64,000 bases of DNA from Streptomyces roseifaciens (GTDB taxonomy: Bacteria; Actinomycetota; Actinomycetes; Streptomycetales; Streptomycetaceae): positions 2,450,045 through 2,514,044 of the forward strand of contig NZ_LNBE01000003.1 of assembly GCF_001445655.1 (NCBI RefSeq), given 5' to 3'. The position numbers and the translations under genes are program-made. This document shows positions 34,361 through 43,308 of the stretch, in pieces. A model generated the notes under the pieces. That model worked only from the letters and a program-made list of their open reading frames with translations. It was not told the origin of the DNA and made no database searches. Every line of letters begins with the position of its first letter. The stretch's first letter is position 1.

Positions 34361-34840
34361 CGGGCGAGTTCGTCGCGTTCTTTGCGCTTCACGCACGTCG
34401 GGAAAAACTGGCGGCCCTATACGACGTGCGAGAGGCGCAGGGCCGCCCGTTGCCCGCGGGTCCTGTCCGCCGCGGGCAACGCGACCTTACGACGACCTGC
34501 CCGTCCGCGCTGCCCGGCCTCGCCCAACCGGGTGTGTTGCCCACACAGAGACTCGTTGCGGACGACATGACCTCGTCCAGGCGACCGACCGGGACCGACA
34601 GCGCCCAGCCTGCCCGCCATGGCCCGCTCACGGAACGGGACCGGGAATGTACGGCCGGCGTTGACGGCAGCGAGAGCCACCTTGCCGGTCGCCCCTCAGG
34701 AGTGGGAGAGGGATCGGGTGCCAGCCCTCAGTGCGCGCATGGCGATGCTTGTTCGACGATCAAGCAGGTCATGTACGGCCGATCCCTGTTCCGCCTTCTC
34801 CACAGTGTCCGGCCGCAGACCCCGGGCCGCTCGGCGGCGC
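34361..34840. other. Gap without a recognisable gene
   Basis: Frames on both strands are open but have shadow-like composition. A minus-strand frame of 75 residues (34696-34923) contains a helix ELRTIERRRAARGLRPD but overlaps the DUF4265 gene and has no ribosome site, so it is not called. Confidence 0.4.
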
Positions 34841-35335
34841 TCAATCGTTCGCAGTTCCTGAACTGCCTCTCCAAGCGGCAGTGACGCATCCCTCTTCCCA
34901 GTGCCACCAGCCTTTCTCGTCACCGTGTTCCAAGAGCTTGCGGATGCGCTGGAAGTCTGCTTCCGGTGGGACGTCCAACGCGACCATCCGGAACTGCTCG
35001 ATGCCCTCGCCGGTTGTGCCGAGCCGGTGGAATGTCTCCAGCACGGTCTGCCGGGCCGCAGCCGAGCCGCCGTCCCTCAGCACGATCAACCGGATGGTGC
35101 AGTTCTCCGAGGCGTGAACGGTCTCCCCGGCCCAGCGCAGGCCGTCATCATCGATGTCCACGCGAATGACATCGCCGCTCGCCACCCCACGGACGAACCA
35201 CGGAGTATTGTCGAGACGCACCGTTCCGTCGCCGAGATCCACTGCCCACAGACTCTCGACGCTCGCCGGCGGCCAGCCGTTCTCGTCCACCTCCATCCGG
35301 AAGTGGACCTTCACGTGGGCGTCGCTGAGGTTCAT
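34841..35335 (-). CDS. DUF4265 protein
   Basis: 164 residues from ATG 35335; a frame to 35482 reads through basic shadow. The DUF4265 pattern is clear: HVKVHFRMEVDENGWPPASV, ESLWAVDLGDGTVRLDNTPW, FVRGVASGDVIRVDIDDDG, then ENCTIRLIVLRDG. The domain is small, beta-rich and cytoplasmic, and its members are often found beside toxin or conflict genes in actinomycetes. No partner is evident here. The gap 35336-35633 upstream holds no gene. Confidence 0.8.
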   Translation of the reverse strand: MNLSDAHVKVHFRMEVDENGWPPASVESLWAVDLGDGTVRLDNTPWFVRGVASGDVIRVDIDDDGLRWAGETVHASENCTIRLIVLRDGGSAAARQTVLETFHRLGTTGEGIEQFRMVALDVPPEADFQRIRKLLEHGDEKGWWHWEEGCVTAAWRGSSGTAND

Positions 35336-35633
35336 CACCGGGCCATCATCCACGCGGACCAACAAGACGAAACCGCGGGGGTGCGCCAGCCAGCCCCGCA
35401 GTTGCCGGCGGGGGTATGGCGGCGCACCTGAAACAGAACATGGTGTGCACATGCGCCTCGGTGCCGCCTGAGCTCCATACACGCGCCAGGCCGCCCAGAT
35501 GCGCCCGAGGTCGGCAGAAGCAGCACGGGCAGCGTCGGCGAGATCCAGACCCGGGGTCGGCAGATGCGTCTTGACGGGCGAGCATGCCCTGGCGCTGGCA
35601 GCCGCTCACGTCTCGGTGTCAGTACCCTGCGCC

Positions 35634-36035
35634 ATGATGATCACTATGGACACCGAGATACTCATCCACATCTGGCAGCAGCTTCTCACCGACCCCCGCA
35701 AGTCGTGGGTGCTGTTCGAACACGGCACGTGTGTCGTGCTACCCGCCCCGGACGACGACCTTGCGGAACAAGCCACAAAGATCCTGAAGGAATTCGGCCC
35801 TGTGCACGCCGGGGCACCGGCAGGAGACTTCGCAGTGATCGACCTCAGGGACGCTGAAGGATGGGCCGTCACCGGGCACCACCGCGACATCCTCACCTAC
35901 GTCGGCCCTGATGAGCCGGGCGAGCAGTCCGAACTCGCTGTCGGCCTCTGCGGACGCTCCAAACGCGATCAGGACGGAGCGGAACTTCGCATCATCCACG
36001 TCGAGGACAAACGCATCCCGGCAGACCTGGCATAA
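35634..36035 (+). CDS. Hypothetical acidic protein
   Basis: 133 residues from ATG 35634 (ATG 35646 is also possible). It reads MMITMDTEILIHIWQQLLTD, WVLFEHGTCVVLPAPDDDLA, AGDFAVIDLRDAEGWAVTGH and ends KRIPADLA. The alternating strands and acidic charge resemble small immunity-type proteins, but there is no firm match. It stands alone. Confidence 0.6.
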   Translation: MMITMDTEILIHIWQQLLTDPRKSWVLFEHGTCVVLPAPDDDLAEQATKILKEFGPVHAGAPAGDFAVIDLRDAEGWAVTGHHRDILTYVGPDEPGEQSELAVGLCGRSKRDQDGAELRIIHVEDKRIPADLA

Positions 36036-36142
36036 CTACCAGCGCCTCCCTCCGCGGTAGCGCATGCCCTCGTGGGGGAAAGGACAGCACAGCGGCCCCC
36101 TCCGCCATCTCCCCGGCCCGGTACCAGCGTCGTCTCTGGCCG

Positions 36143-36736
36143 CTATGCCGGTTCGGAAGACCCAGCGGGCACCTGCTCTGGCCCAGCCTGCTCCGCTGCG
36201 CCCTCGTGGGCGACCATGCTGTAGGTGACCGACCCCTTCTGCTTGGCGCGTTGCACCCTGCCCCGGGCGACGAGCCCTTCCAGCGTGTTGCGCAATACGG
36301 TCGCCTGCACCTTTCGCGCTGGATGAGCTGCGATCACGCCGTTGGTGATCTCAGCAACGGACTGCGGACCCTGCTGCCCGGTCAGGTACGACAGCACGAT
36401 CTCACCCCATGTGGCCTCCGTCCGGCCTACCTTCACCTCGGGGCGAGCGGCGCGCGCACGCGCAGGGGCTTGCGATGCGCGCGGCCGGGGAACCTTCACG
36501 CTCTTCTTCCGGCCGCCGGGGCGCCCCGAAGATACCTCCACTACCGTGGCCGGAGCGCTGGTGAGGGCGCTCTGCATCTGCAGCAGTTGCCGATGGTCGG
36601 CTTCCAGCGTCTCCAGGCGCTGCTGCAGTCCAGCGATTTCCTCACGGACCTTTTCTCGTTCCTCGGATACACGCGCGATGTCCGCGGTGATCTGAGCCGT
36701 GTACTGGTCTGTCAGGGAAGTGGCAGTGTCAGACAT
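36143..36736 (-). CDS. Coiled-coil plus winged-helix DNA-binding protein
   Basis: 197 residues from ATG 36736 (AGGA upstream). Residues 15-55 are a coiled coil (EEREKVREEIAGLQQRLETL). A basic linker (GGRKKSVKVPRPRASQAPAR) follows, then a winged helix: EIVLSYLTGQQGPQSVAEIT, VQATVLRNTLEGLVARGRVQ, KGSVTYSMV. The coiled coil would dimerise it. Probably a transcriptional regulator or nucleoid-type protein. No partner gene is adjacent. Confidence 0.7.
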   Translation of the reverse strand: MSDTATSLTDQYTAQITADIARVSEEREKVREEIAGLQQRLETLEADHRQLLQMQSALTSAPATVVEVSSGRPGGRKKSVKVPRPRASQAPARARAARPEVKVGRTEATWGEIVLSYLTGQQGPQSVAEITNGVIAAHPARKVQATVLRNTLEGLVARGRVQRAKQKGSVTYSMVAHEGAAEQAGPEQVPAGSSEPA

Positions 36737-36885
36737 GAGGCTGTCCTCGCTCCGGTTGCCCAGTGTGAGCCGCGATGCTACCCCTGCACGGCCCGCCGGG
36801 CACCGGGATGGCAAATGGTGATCAAAAGCCGCTCACCCGCCACAAGCGTCCCAGGGCCAACGATCCCTGTTACCGGGCCTTGAGC

Positions 36886-37380
36886 TCAGCGGCTGGTGCG
36901 GTGTTCATAGACCGTCAGCGTCAGAGCGCTCACCGCCGCCTGAGCATCCTCGACGTCCTGGCCCCGGTCGATGGCTTCCAGTGCTCCGGCCGCCGCAACC
37001 CGCACCCGCAGCGGCAGGCCGTCGTAAGCACAGACCCGGTAGGCGAGAGTTCGGCGGGCTTCGCGTTCCTCCTCACGTACCCCTGCAGGGGTCAGAGGGG
37101 AAACGGCCGCCTGATAGGTCGCGATGCTCACCAGGACCGCGTCGGCTATCCCCTCCGCATACCCATCAGCCAGGACAGCCTCGTCCCCGAAGAAGGCCGC
37201 CACCTGGCGCCGGGCCACCAACGACCCGATCCCCGCACCCAGGCCCGCTACACCCGCGGCGATCAACCCCGTCAGCCGGCCGTCCAGCAGAAGACCGAAG
37301 CAGGCTCCGCCCGCCGCTGCACAGGTCACCAGCACGAACGTGACCAGCAGATGTATTCGGGCGCCGAACTGGGACATCAT
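36886..37380 (-). CDS. Small membrane protein
   Basis: 164 residues from ATG 37380 (ATG 37377 also possible). Two adjacent membrane segments lie near the N-terminus: LLVTFVLVTCAAAGGACFGL and LTGLIAAGVAGLGAGIGSLV. The rest is a cytoplasmic helical domain (ADAVLVSIATYQAAVSPLTP, REARRTLAYRVCAYDGLPLR, VEDAQAAVSALTLTVYEHR). Not recognised. Confidence 0.6.
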   Translation of the reverse strand: MMSQFGARIHLLVTFVLVTCAAAGGACFGLLLDGRLTGLIAAGVAGLGAGIGSLVARRQVAAFFGDEAVLADGYAEGIADAVLVSIATYQAAVSPLTPAGVREEEREARRTLAYRVCAYDGLPLRVRVAAAGALEAIDRGQDVEDAQAAVSALTLTVYEHRTSR

Positions 37381-37491
37381 GCCCAGCAGTATGCACACGC
37401 CCCCCGAGCCCTCAACAAACATGCCAGCGGCAATAACGCTCCAACGAGGACTGAGGCACTCAGGGAGCGTGACGCTCGCCAGGTTCCTTTT

Positions 37492-37878
37492 CTAGCCGAA
37501 AGTGATTCTTTGGCGTGGACCGCATCCGGTGCTGGGGATTGTGCCTCCCCAGGCGCACACCTTGAAGTGAACACTCCGACGATACACATTCTCTGCAGGG
37601 CGAATATCGAAGTCCCCGGTACCTGAAACACGGACAGTAGGCGCCTCGGCAGGCGCGTCGTCGCAGAGGTTGGAGCTGACCTTGTAACCACGGGTGTCCG
37701 TGGAGGAGTCGCCCGACAGTGTCAAGAACCCACCCCAGAGCACCGAGGCGACGGCAGCACCCGCCACCACCGGCACCCAGCCACGTCTCCACACGGGTGT
37801 CGTGGTTGCGGCAGGGTCGGAGGGCGGGGCCGGGGGTTGTCCGTGCGGGGCGCTCGTCTGCTGATGCGGCATGTCCAT
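37492..37878 (-). CDS. Membrane-anchored extracytoplasmic protein
   Basis: 128 residues from ATG 37878. A proline-rich cytoplasmic head (PHGQPPAPPSDPAATTTP) is followed by one membrane segment (WVPVVAGAAVASVLWGGFLT) and an exported domain with SSNLCDDAP, TVRVSGTGDFDIRPAENVYR, HFKVCAWGG and TGCGPRQRITFG. Three cysteines in the exported part could form a disulfide. Streptomyces has many proteins of this design with unknown roles. Confidence 0.6.
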   Translation of the reverse strand: MDMPHQQTSAPHGQPPAPPSDPAATTTPVWRRGWVPVVAGAAVASVLWGGFLTLSGDSSTDTRGYKVSSNLCDDAPAEAPTVRVSGTGDFDIRPAENVYRRSVHFKVCAWGGTIPSTGCGPRQRITFG

Positions 37879-38306
37879 GATCTGAAACCTACACAGATTG
37901 CCATCACAGGCGTCGGTGTTAACTTCCCGCAGAGCGCCCTCACAGCTTCCCTGTGAGGCTCCGGGGAGTCCGGATGCTGGCCACTGAGCCGGCGCGGTGA
38001 CGCCGTGGCGAGGGGCTCCGGGGTGCCACGGCCGTTGCCTGGGCTGCAGTGCACCCGGGCTGATGTGGCGGTTGACGGAAGGTGCGAGCGGCCATCCGTT
38101 TGCGGTCACTGCTGCGCGCCCAGGGGGTGGAGTAGAGATCAGGACCGCTTGCTCCTCCGCTGCCCGCGTGTCCTCCAGTTGCCGCACCGCCGAGCCCAAC
38201 CCGACACCACGCGTGGCGGTCTGCAGGCGGCTCGGACGTCTCCGCCGTTTGTAGCGACTCCCAGGCGCGAAGGTAGCCAGGGTCAGCGCATGCAATAATC
38301 GTCTGC

Positions 38307-38777
38307 ATGACGATAAGGGTTAGGGATGTCGTAGCCGCTGTCGAGGGCATGGCCGCCAAGCTGGACGGGTGGAAGGCGCGCGACATGATCGCCTTCAGCT
38401 CGCATGATGGTCAGCCATACGTCGTCGTGGATGACGGTGTGTTCCACTGGGCCGTGAGGGAGCGTGGTCTGCTGAGCGAGCATCGCACCACGGAAAGCCT
38501 TGAGGAGCTCCTGCACTGGGTTGCCCTCGACACTGCCCGGGGCGCGGCCTTCGGCTGGGAGCTGCAGATGCGGCAGCACTTCCCTCACCAGGATCTGGGC
38601 ATCGGCCGTCTGGCCAAGCAGCTCGAAGTGCTGGACCGGCTCAACCCCCAGTGGGCCGCGGAATTCCGGGCCGGCATCGCCGAGAATCAGCCGGACGTGC
38701 GCTTGGAGGACGTGGACGCCTACCCCCTGAACTCTCTCGCCGAACAGACGGTATGGGTCGAACAGGGCCGAGGCTGA
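38307..38777 (+). CDS. Imm63-like immunity protein
   Basis: 156 residues. The middle and C-terminal regions match the Imm63 pattern: LEELLHWVALDTARGAAFGW, ELQMRQHFPHQDLGIGRLAK, QLEVLDRLNPQWAAEFRAGI. Imm63 proteins neutralise polymorphic toxins, usually from the adjacent gene. No toxin gene is adjacent here, so it would be an orphan immunity gene. A short ribosome site (AAGGGTTAGGG region) lies close by. Confidence 0.6.
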   Translation: MTIRVRDVVAAVEGMAAKLDGWKARDMIAFSSHDGQPYVVVDDGVFHWAVRERGLLSEHRTTESLEELLHWVALDTARGAAFGWELQMRQHFPHQDLGIGRLAKQLEVLDRLNPQWAAEFRAGIAENQPDVRLEDVDAYPLNSLAEQTVWVEQGRG

Positions 38778-39019
38778 CACGCGAGCCGTGCTCCGGCTGG
38801 AGCCCACGTTCACGTCGGCATGAACCGGACCAGCTTGCGTGACTGCCTCTCAAGACGGCCGCCCCCGCCTGCGTAGACGAATCTGGAATGGCCGAGACCT
38901 GCCCATCTGCGCGGGTGTCCTCGGCGTCGCCGATTGAATGCCGGCCCACCTCGATGCCCGCTCTGCCGGCCGGTGCCAGCACCACGACAACAAACCCCGG
39001 AAAGGCTGTGGACAAGACT

Positions 39020-39964
39020 ATGACTGACCCTGCGGGCTTCCGCTTTCCAGTCAGGGGCGAGGTCGCCGTCTTCCGCGGTGAGCTCTATCGGGCCCGTGGA
39101 GCTGTGGGTCTGTGGCCACACGTCGAGCTGCTACCCGAGCCAGGCCGTCCCGCACCCGAAGAACTCGCGCCGCGCGAGGCCGCCGACGGGACGGTGGGAT
39201 ACCCGGTCGCGCCGGAGCGCCTGGAAGCCTGGGACGTCGTGACGTGGACGTTCCGCTGGCACGGCGAGCTCTTCAAGTGCACCGCCGCCAAACCCACCAC
39301 GCTCTCGGGCGACTACCTCGGCTCCGACGAACACTTCGCCAAGAAACACCTCAAGCGCCTGGCCATCGCCTACTACGGCGTCTTCCCGCGCAACGAGGTC
39401 ACCGAGCTGGAGCTGCACCGTGAGGATCTGATCCAGCCACTGCACGCCCTGGTGCAGCGCCTGGACGAGTTTGACCACTTTCGCCCCAAGGTCTACGCGG
39501 TCCACCACGGCCGGACGTATCCGGCCAGCGCCAAGGCCGACGCGTCGGGCCTCATCGCCCTTACCACCGGGGATGACCGGCCTGAGGAGCTCGTCGCCGA
39601 TCCCCGGGACCCGAGCGGCGAGCACCTCCTGGCCGCCCAGGAGCAGCTGGACGCCTGGTACCGGACCCACTGGACCTTCCGAGTGTACGGCGAACCCTTC
39701 GACGTGGTCGGGACGGTGGACGGCAGGATCAAGGGCCTCTACACAGGCGGCAGCTGGGGCTTCGTCGGACACAGCGGCATCCTGTCCGAGGAGAGGGGCC
39801 CCGACGGGGTGCGCCAGTACACCGTCAAGTCGGGCATCGACGGTGTCACCGACCTCGAACAGCACCGCACCGACCTACTGGCCAGTGAGGGGGGCGTCGC
39901 TTCCGCCGGCGCCGAACTCCTCGAGCACGGCGGACCAGCCGGAGGCCGGCGCGGCCCTCAATGA
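39020..39964 (+). CDS. Hypothetical protein with internal tandem duplication
   Basis: 314 residues from ATG 39020; GTG 39008 is in frame. The protein has two related halves. Half one contains RLEAWDVVTWTFRWHGELFK and ends with an LxxHREDLIQP segment; half two contains QLDAWYRTHWTFRVYGEPFD and ends with EQHRTDLLAS. Each half also has a strand-rich start (GEVAVFRGELYRARG; KVYAVHHGRTYPASA). It follows an Imm63-like gene, so a role in toxin immunity is possible but not shown. Not recognised. Confidence 0.6.
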   Translation: MTDPAGFRFPVRGEVAVFRGELYRARGAVGLWPHVELLPEPGRPAPEELAPREAADGTVGYPVAPERLEAWDVVTWTFRWHGELFKCTAAKPTTLSGDYLGSDEHFAKKHLKRLAIAYYGVFPRNEVTELELHREDLIQPLHALVQRLDEFDHFRPKVYAVHHGRTYPASAKADASGLIALTTGDDRPEELVADPRDPSGEHLLAAQEQLDAWYRTHWTFRVYGEPFDVVGTVDGRIKGLYTGGSWGFVGHSGILSEERGPDGVRQYTVKSGIDGVTDLEQHRTDLLASEGGVASAGAELLEHGGPAGGRRGPQ

Positions 39965-40259
39965 AGGCCCCTGCTCGAGGTCCTGGATGCGGCCGCACAG
40001 CACGCTTGACCGGCGGGCCGCCGAAGCCACGGGTGCGCCAAGGCCCGCCTCACGGTGCCGCGCGGCACCCCGGGCTGCCCGGTGCTGTGCGCCTCAGCCA
40101 GAGGCGGCAACTGCTCCCACCACGGCGTCCGCCTCGGAGACAGCGGACCGGCAGTGGCTCACCGAGGTCGTCACGGGGAAAAGTGGCCACGTTTCGCAGA
40201 ACGCCGGGCGGAGCACGAGAAGGTCTTCCTCGAACAGCGCAGGTTCGAGGAAGAATTCC

Positions 40260-40649
40260 TCAGGAGCCAAACACTGCCGCAGCGCTCGCAAGGCAGATGA
40301 AGCCGCCGATCAGCACACCGAAGGCCGGGAAAAGGACGGGGGCCAGGTCCTCCCGGCTCGCGATCGTGGCCGTGCGCTCGGGGTTGGCAGGGTCGTAGTG
40401 GACGACCGTGCGGTAGCCGCGCTCGATACCCTGCGAGACATCCTCGGAGAACCGGATGCGCCGGCCGTCGGCGGCGTCGAACTCGAACACGTGGTGATAG
40501 GTGACGTCATCCCGGCCCGAAGACATCCGCACCTCCACACACTCCGCCTCGGTCTTGAGCCCGCGCAGCAGCACCTTGAGGATCGTCACCAGCCGGTGCA
40601 AGAAGTAGCCCGGCAGCAGTCCCATTGCCACCCACAGGACGATCGACAA
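40260..40649 (-). CDS. DUF3592-type membrane protein
   Basis: 129 residues with an N-terminal membrane segment (MSIVLWVAMGLLPGYFLHRL), an extracytoplasmic or cytoplasmic beta domain (VTYHHVFEFDAADGRRIRFS, RTVVHYDPANPERTATIASR) and a C-terminal membrane segment (LFPAFGVLIGGFICLASAAA). The YDPxNP motif is the hallmark of DUF3592. Function unknown. The 295 bases before it (39965-40259) hold no convincing gene. Confidence 0.8.
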   Translation of the reverse strand: MSIVLWVAMGLLPGYFLHRLVTILKVLLRGLKTEAECVEVRMSSGRDDVTYHHVFEFDAADGRRIRFSEDVSQGIERGYRTVVHYDPANPERTATIASREDLAPVLFPAFGVLIGGFICLASAAAVFGS

Positions 40650-40778
40650 GATTGCCCCTCAATGCGAAAGCACCGGACCGGCATGGAATCCTGGGCCCAT
40701 GACCAGGTCACCACGCAACCCAGACGGCCGGTAGTGATCAAGAGAGTACGCGACACACACGTCCGCAATCCGACTTCG

Positions 40779-41363
40779 TCAGCTAGCTAGGAAGCACTCC
40801 TCGTGGTGGATGAGGATCCCCTCGCCACGGTTCCTCAGGCGCCGGATCATCCAGCGGTCCGTACCGTCGCCCCGTACCGGAGGCCACGTCTGCGGCTGGG
40901 CGCCCGCGGTGCAGGCCTCTTCGTCCTGGGCGCCGGGCGGCGGCTGCGGGGCAGTGCGCCGCGGTGGTGCCGGAGCGGGGTTCCCGGCGGCGGGAACCGG
41001 CGCGGAAGAGGGCGAGGGCGGGGGTGGCTGGCGGCCGGTCCGGGCTCGGGCGACGGCGAGCTGGTGCCGGCGGCGGGGGACACCCTCGTAGGAGACGCCA
41101 GGGAGGCGCGAGACCCGAGCGGCGGCCACGTCGAAGGCGATCTCGCAGGGTTCGGTCACGTCGCGGCCGCTGCCCAGCTGCACGTGCGACCACACCGACA
41201 GAGTCACGGTGCACAGCCACTCGCCCGCGGCGGTCTGCGCCCATCCGTCCAGCTGGCAGATGACCGTCTGGCCGTCAGGCAGGAAGACCCGGACCGGCGG
41301 TCTGGGCGGCTGCTCGGGGATCTCCTCGCTCGCCACCGCGGCGAGGGGCTCTTCACTGGTCAT
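40779..41363 (-). CDS. Hypothetical protein with proline-rich linker
   Basis: 194 residues. An N-terminal beta domain (PVRVFLPDGQTVICQLDGWA, WLCTVTLSVWSHVQLGSGRD, CEIAFDVAAARVSRLPGVSY) is followed by a 50-residue proline/alanine linker, and the C-terminus reads WMIRRLRNRGEGILIHHEEC. The last cysteine-containing tail looks conserved in shape among Streptomyces proteins. Not recognised. It lies 18 bases after the next gene. Confidence 0.55.
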   Translation of the reverse strand: MTSEEPLAAVASEEIPEQPPRPPVRVFLPDGQTVICQLDGWAQTAAGEWLCTVTLSVWSHVQLGSGRDVTEPCEIAFDVAAARVSRLPGVSYEGVPRRRHQLAVARARTGRQPPPPSPSSAPVPAAGNPAPAPPRRTAPQPPPGAQDEEACTAGAQPQTWPPVRGDGTDRWMIRRLRNRGEGILIHHEECFLAS

Positions 41364-41381
41364 GGGCGGATCGTGGCGTGG

Positions 41382-41759
41382 TCACGCTGACGGCGAGGCG
41401 TCCTCGTCCGTGGCCTGCTCGTGGACGTGCTTGAGCGCCATGCGGGCCTTCACGACCTCGCCGCGGTCGACCGTGTCCCAGAACGGATGGGTGCTCACGG
41501 CCGTGACGAGCTCCCTGGCTCGCGCGCGCAGGGCTGTGACGGCCTCTTGCTGCTCGGGGGTCCAGCCGGGACTGTCGGGGCGCTCGCTGGTGTAGCCCCG
41601 GCCGCGGTCGCGGTCCGGGTCACTGGTCCAGCCAGGCATGGGCTCGACGGACCAGGGCGTCTCAGCGAGCTGGGCGCGCAGGCGGGCGTACACCGCGCGC
41701 AGCTCCTCCTGGGCGGCCAGGAGGTCGTCGGGGTAGGGGTAGGGAGAGTCAGGCATCAC
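41382..41759 (-). CDS. Hypothetical helical protein
   Basis: 125 residues, starting MMPDSPYPYPDDLLAAQEEL. Two helical parts (ELRAVYARLRAQLAETPW; QEAVTALRARARELVTAVST) surround a tryptophan/proline-rich linker (WSVEPMPGWTSDPDRDRGRG). There is no membrane segment. It ends 18 bases before the next gene and starts 35 bases after the Ku gene stop, so it may be co-transcribed with Ku. Confidence 0.5.
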   Translation of the reverse strand: MMPDSPYPYPDDLLAAQEELRAVYARLRAQLAETPWSVEPMPGWTSDPDRDRGRGYTSERPDSPGWTPEQQEAVTALRARARELVTAVSTHPFWDTVDRGEVVKARMALKHVHEQATDEDASPSA

Positions 41760-41794
41760 GCCACCATCGCACTGCTGTGCGATTTTGGGGAGGG

Positions 41795-42688
41795 TCAGCC
41801 GGTCTTCTTCCGCCCGCCCGCCGACCGCTTCCCCGCGCCCCGCCCTGCCGCGGTGGCCTTCTTCGCCGCCGTCTTCTTGACCGGGGCCTTCTTCTTCCCC
41901 GCGGGGCTGGCGGCGGCCTCCTTCTCGTCGGCGGCCGCGCGGTCGATGGAGGCCTGGAGCGCTGCCATCAGGTCCACCACGTTCGACGGCGCCGCCGCGG
42001 TCTCCGCCGGCACCTGCGGCGGACGGCTCTTGGCCTTCGCTGTCACCAGCTCGCGCAGAGCCACCTGGTACGAGTCCTGCAGCGCATCGAGGTCGAAATC
42101 GGCGGAGAGACGTTCCTGCAGGCTGGCAGCCATAGCGATCTCCTGCGGCCGAACCTTCACCGACGCCGGCGGCGCCAGACCCTCAGGGCTGCGCACCTCA
42201 TCCGGCCAGTACATGGTGTGCAGCGCCAGCACGTCGCCGTGCACCCGCAGCAGCGCCAAGGACTCCCGCGACCGGATGGCAACCTTCGTGACCGCCACCC
42301 GGTCCGTCTGCTTCAAAGTCTCGCGCAGCAGCACGTAGGGCTTGGTCGCCGCGGCCCCACTGGGAGCCAGCAGATAGGGCCGGTCGAGCTGCAGCGGATC
42401 GATCTGGTCGGCGTCCACGAACGCCAGGACATCGATGAGACGCTTCGAGGGCACCGGGAGCTGCTCCAGATCGGCGTCGGTGACGACCGCCTGCTTGCCG
42501 TCCCGCTCGACGCCGCGCGCGATGTTCTCCCACGGGACCGTCTCGCCGCAGGCCTCACAGGTGCGTACCTGCCGTATCCGCCCGCCGTCCTCATCGTGGA
42601 CCTGGTGCAGCCGCAGGTCGTGCTCCTCGACCGCGGTCACCAGCTCCACAGGCACGCTGACCAGGCCAAACCCGATGGCACCTTCCAC
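41795..42688 (-). CDS. ku: Ku DNA end-binding protein, N-terminus affected by probable 1-bp deletion
   Basis: Ku binds broken DNA ends and recruits a ligase for end joining. The protein reads GAIGFGLVSVPVELVTAVEE, VRTCEACGETVPWENIARGV, LPVPSKRLIDVLAFVDADQI and VKVRPQEIAMAASLQERLSA, with a lysine-rich tail (GKKKAPVKKTAAKKATAAGR) typical of actinomycete Ku. GTG 42688 gives VEGAIGFG. However, ATG 42702 in the neighbouring frame gives MPRAMWK and would join perfectly if one G were added near 42681-42684 (GGTGCC to GGGTGCC). So either one base is missing, or translation begins at GTG 42688. The partner ligase is at 44095. Confidence 0.85.
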   Translation of the reverse strand: MEGAIGFGLVSVPVELVTAVEEHDLRLHQVHDEDGGRIRQVRTCEACGETVPWENIARGVERDGKQAVVTDADLEQLPVPSKRLIDVLAFVDADQIDPLQLDRPYLLAPSGAAATKPYVLLRETLKQTDRVAVTKVAIRSRESLALLRVHGDVLALHTMYWPDEVRSPEGLAPPASVKVRPQEIAMAASLQERLSADFDLDALQDSYQVALRELVTAKAKSRPPQVPAETAAAPSNVVDLMAALQASIDRAAADEKEAAASPAGKKKAPVKKTAAKKATAAGRGAGKRSAGGRKKTG

Positions 42689-42746
42689 ATGGCTCGCGGC
42701 ATACGACCAGTCTGCAAGTACCCCGGGAGAACCCGCACCCGGACCA

Positions 42747-42965
42747 TCAGGCCCTCCGCCGGCCGTTACGGCTACGGGCCGCCTCGGTCCTGGGCGCCTT
42801 CCCACGCCAGGGCCTCGGGTCCCATTCGCCCGGTCGGGGCAGTGGTAGGCCCGCGCTCGGTCCTGTGCCGTACATGTCGGGGAAGCCGCCGGGGGCTGGG
42901 GCCCCGGCGGCTTCCGCCTGGGGCTGCCGGGTGTCCGGCTGTGGTGGTACGTCCAGGTCAGCCAT
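42747..42965 (-). CDS. Small proline-rich hypothetical protein
   Basis: 72 residues from ATG 42965: MADLDVPPQPDTRQPQAEA, then GGFPDMYGTGPSAGLPLPRP, EWDPRPWRGKAPRTEAA and a basic end. Composition differs from pure shadow reading because of the FPDMYG and EWDPRPW segments. There is no ribosome site of note, so confidence is low. The remaining part of 42703-43308 shows nothing else. Confidence 0.35.
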   Translation of the reverse strand: MADLDVPPQPDTRQPQAEAAGAPAPGGFPDMYGTGPSAGLPLPRPGEWDPRPWRGKAPRTEAARSRNGRRRA

Positions 42966-43308
42966 GACCGTGCCCGTGAGGGGCAGGTGACGTCGAAAGG
43001 AGCGCGGGGCCGGATGGAAGGCACTTCTGCGCGCTCCCGCGCTCTCCTCCACGAAAGCGGTGGGGGCAGCATCGCGGTGGGGAGACCCGGCTTCGCCCTC
43101 GCCATGGAGCCAGCCGGGGCAATTCGGGACAAGCTTGGCTGGTCGGAATAGTATCCAGGCTGCGGCGGCGCGCGTCCGCTAGCCTCTGCGAGGACCACCG
43201 CCCACGCCGGTCCCTGCGGACAAGACTGTCGACGACTCATCGCGTACTCGTTGTGCCCGTCCGCTCTTGTGGCGACCTCGTGCGTGGGACCTGGTTGCCG
43301 CCTGTGGA

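Noticed and set aside
34426..34884. Plus-strand open frame of 152 codons
   Set aside because: Low-complexity reading that runs antisense into the DUF4265 gene; no ribosome site.
40055..40300. Frame ending in FAERRAEHEKVFLEQRRFEEEFL
   Set aside because: The helical end is suggestive, but the start is shadow-like and overlaps the DUF3592 gene; no family recognised.
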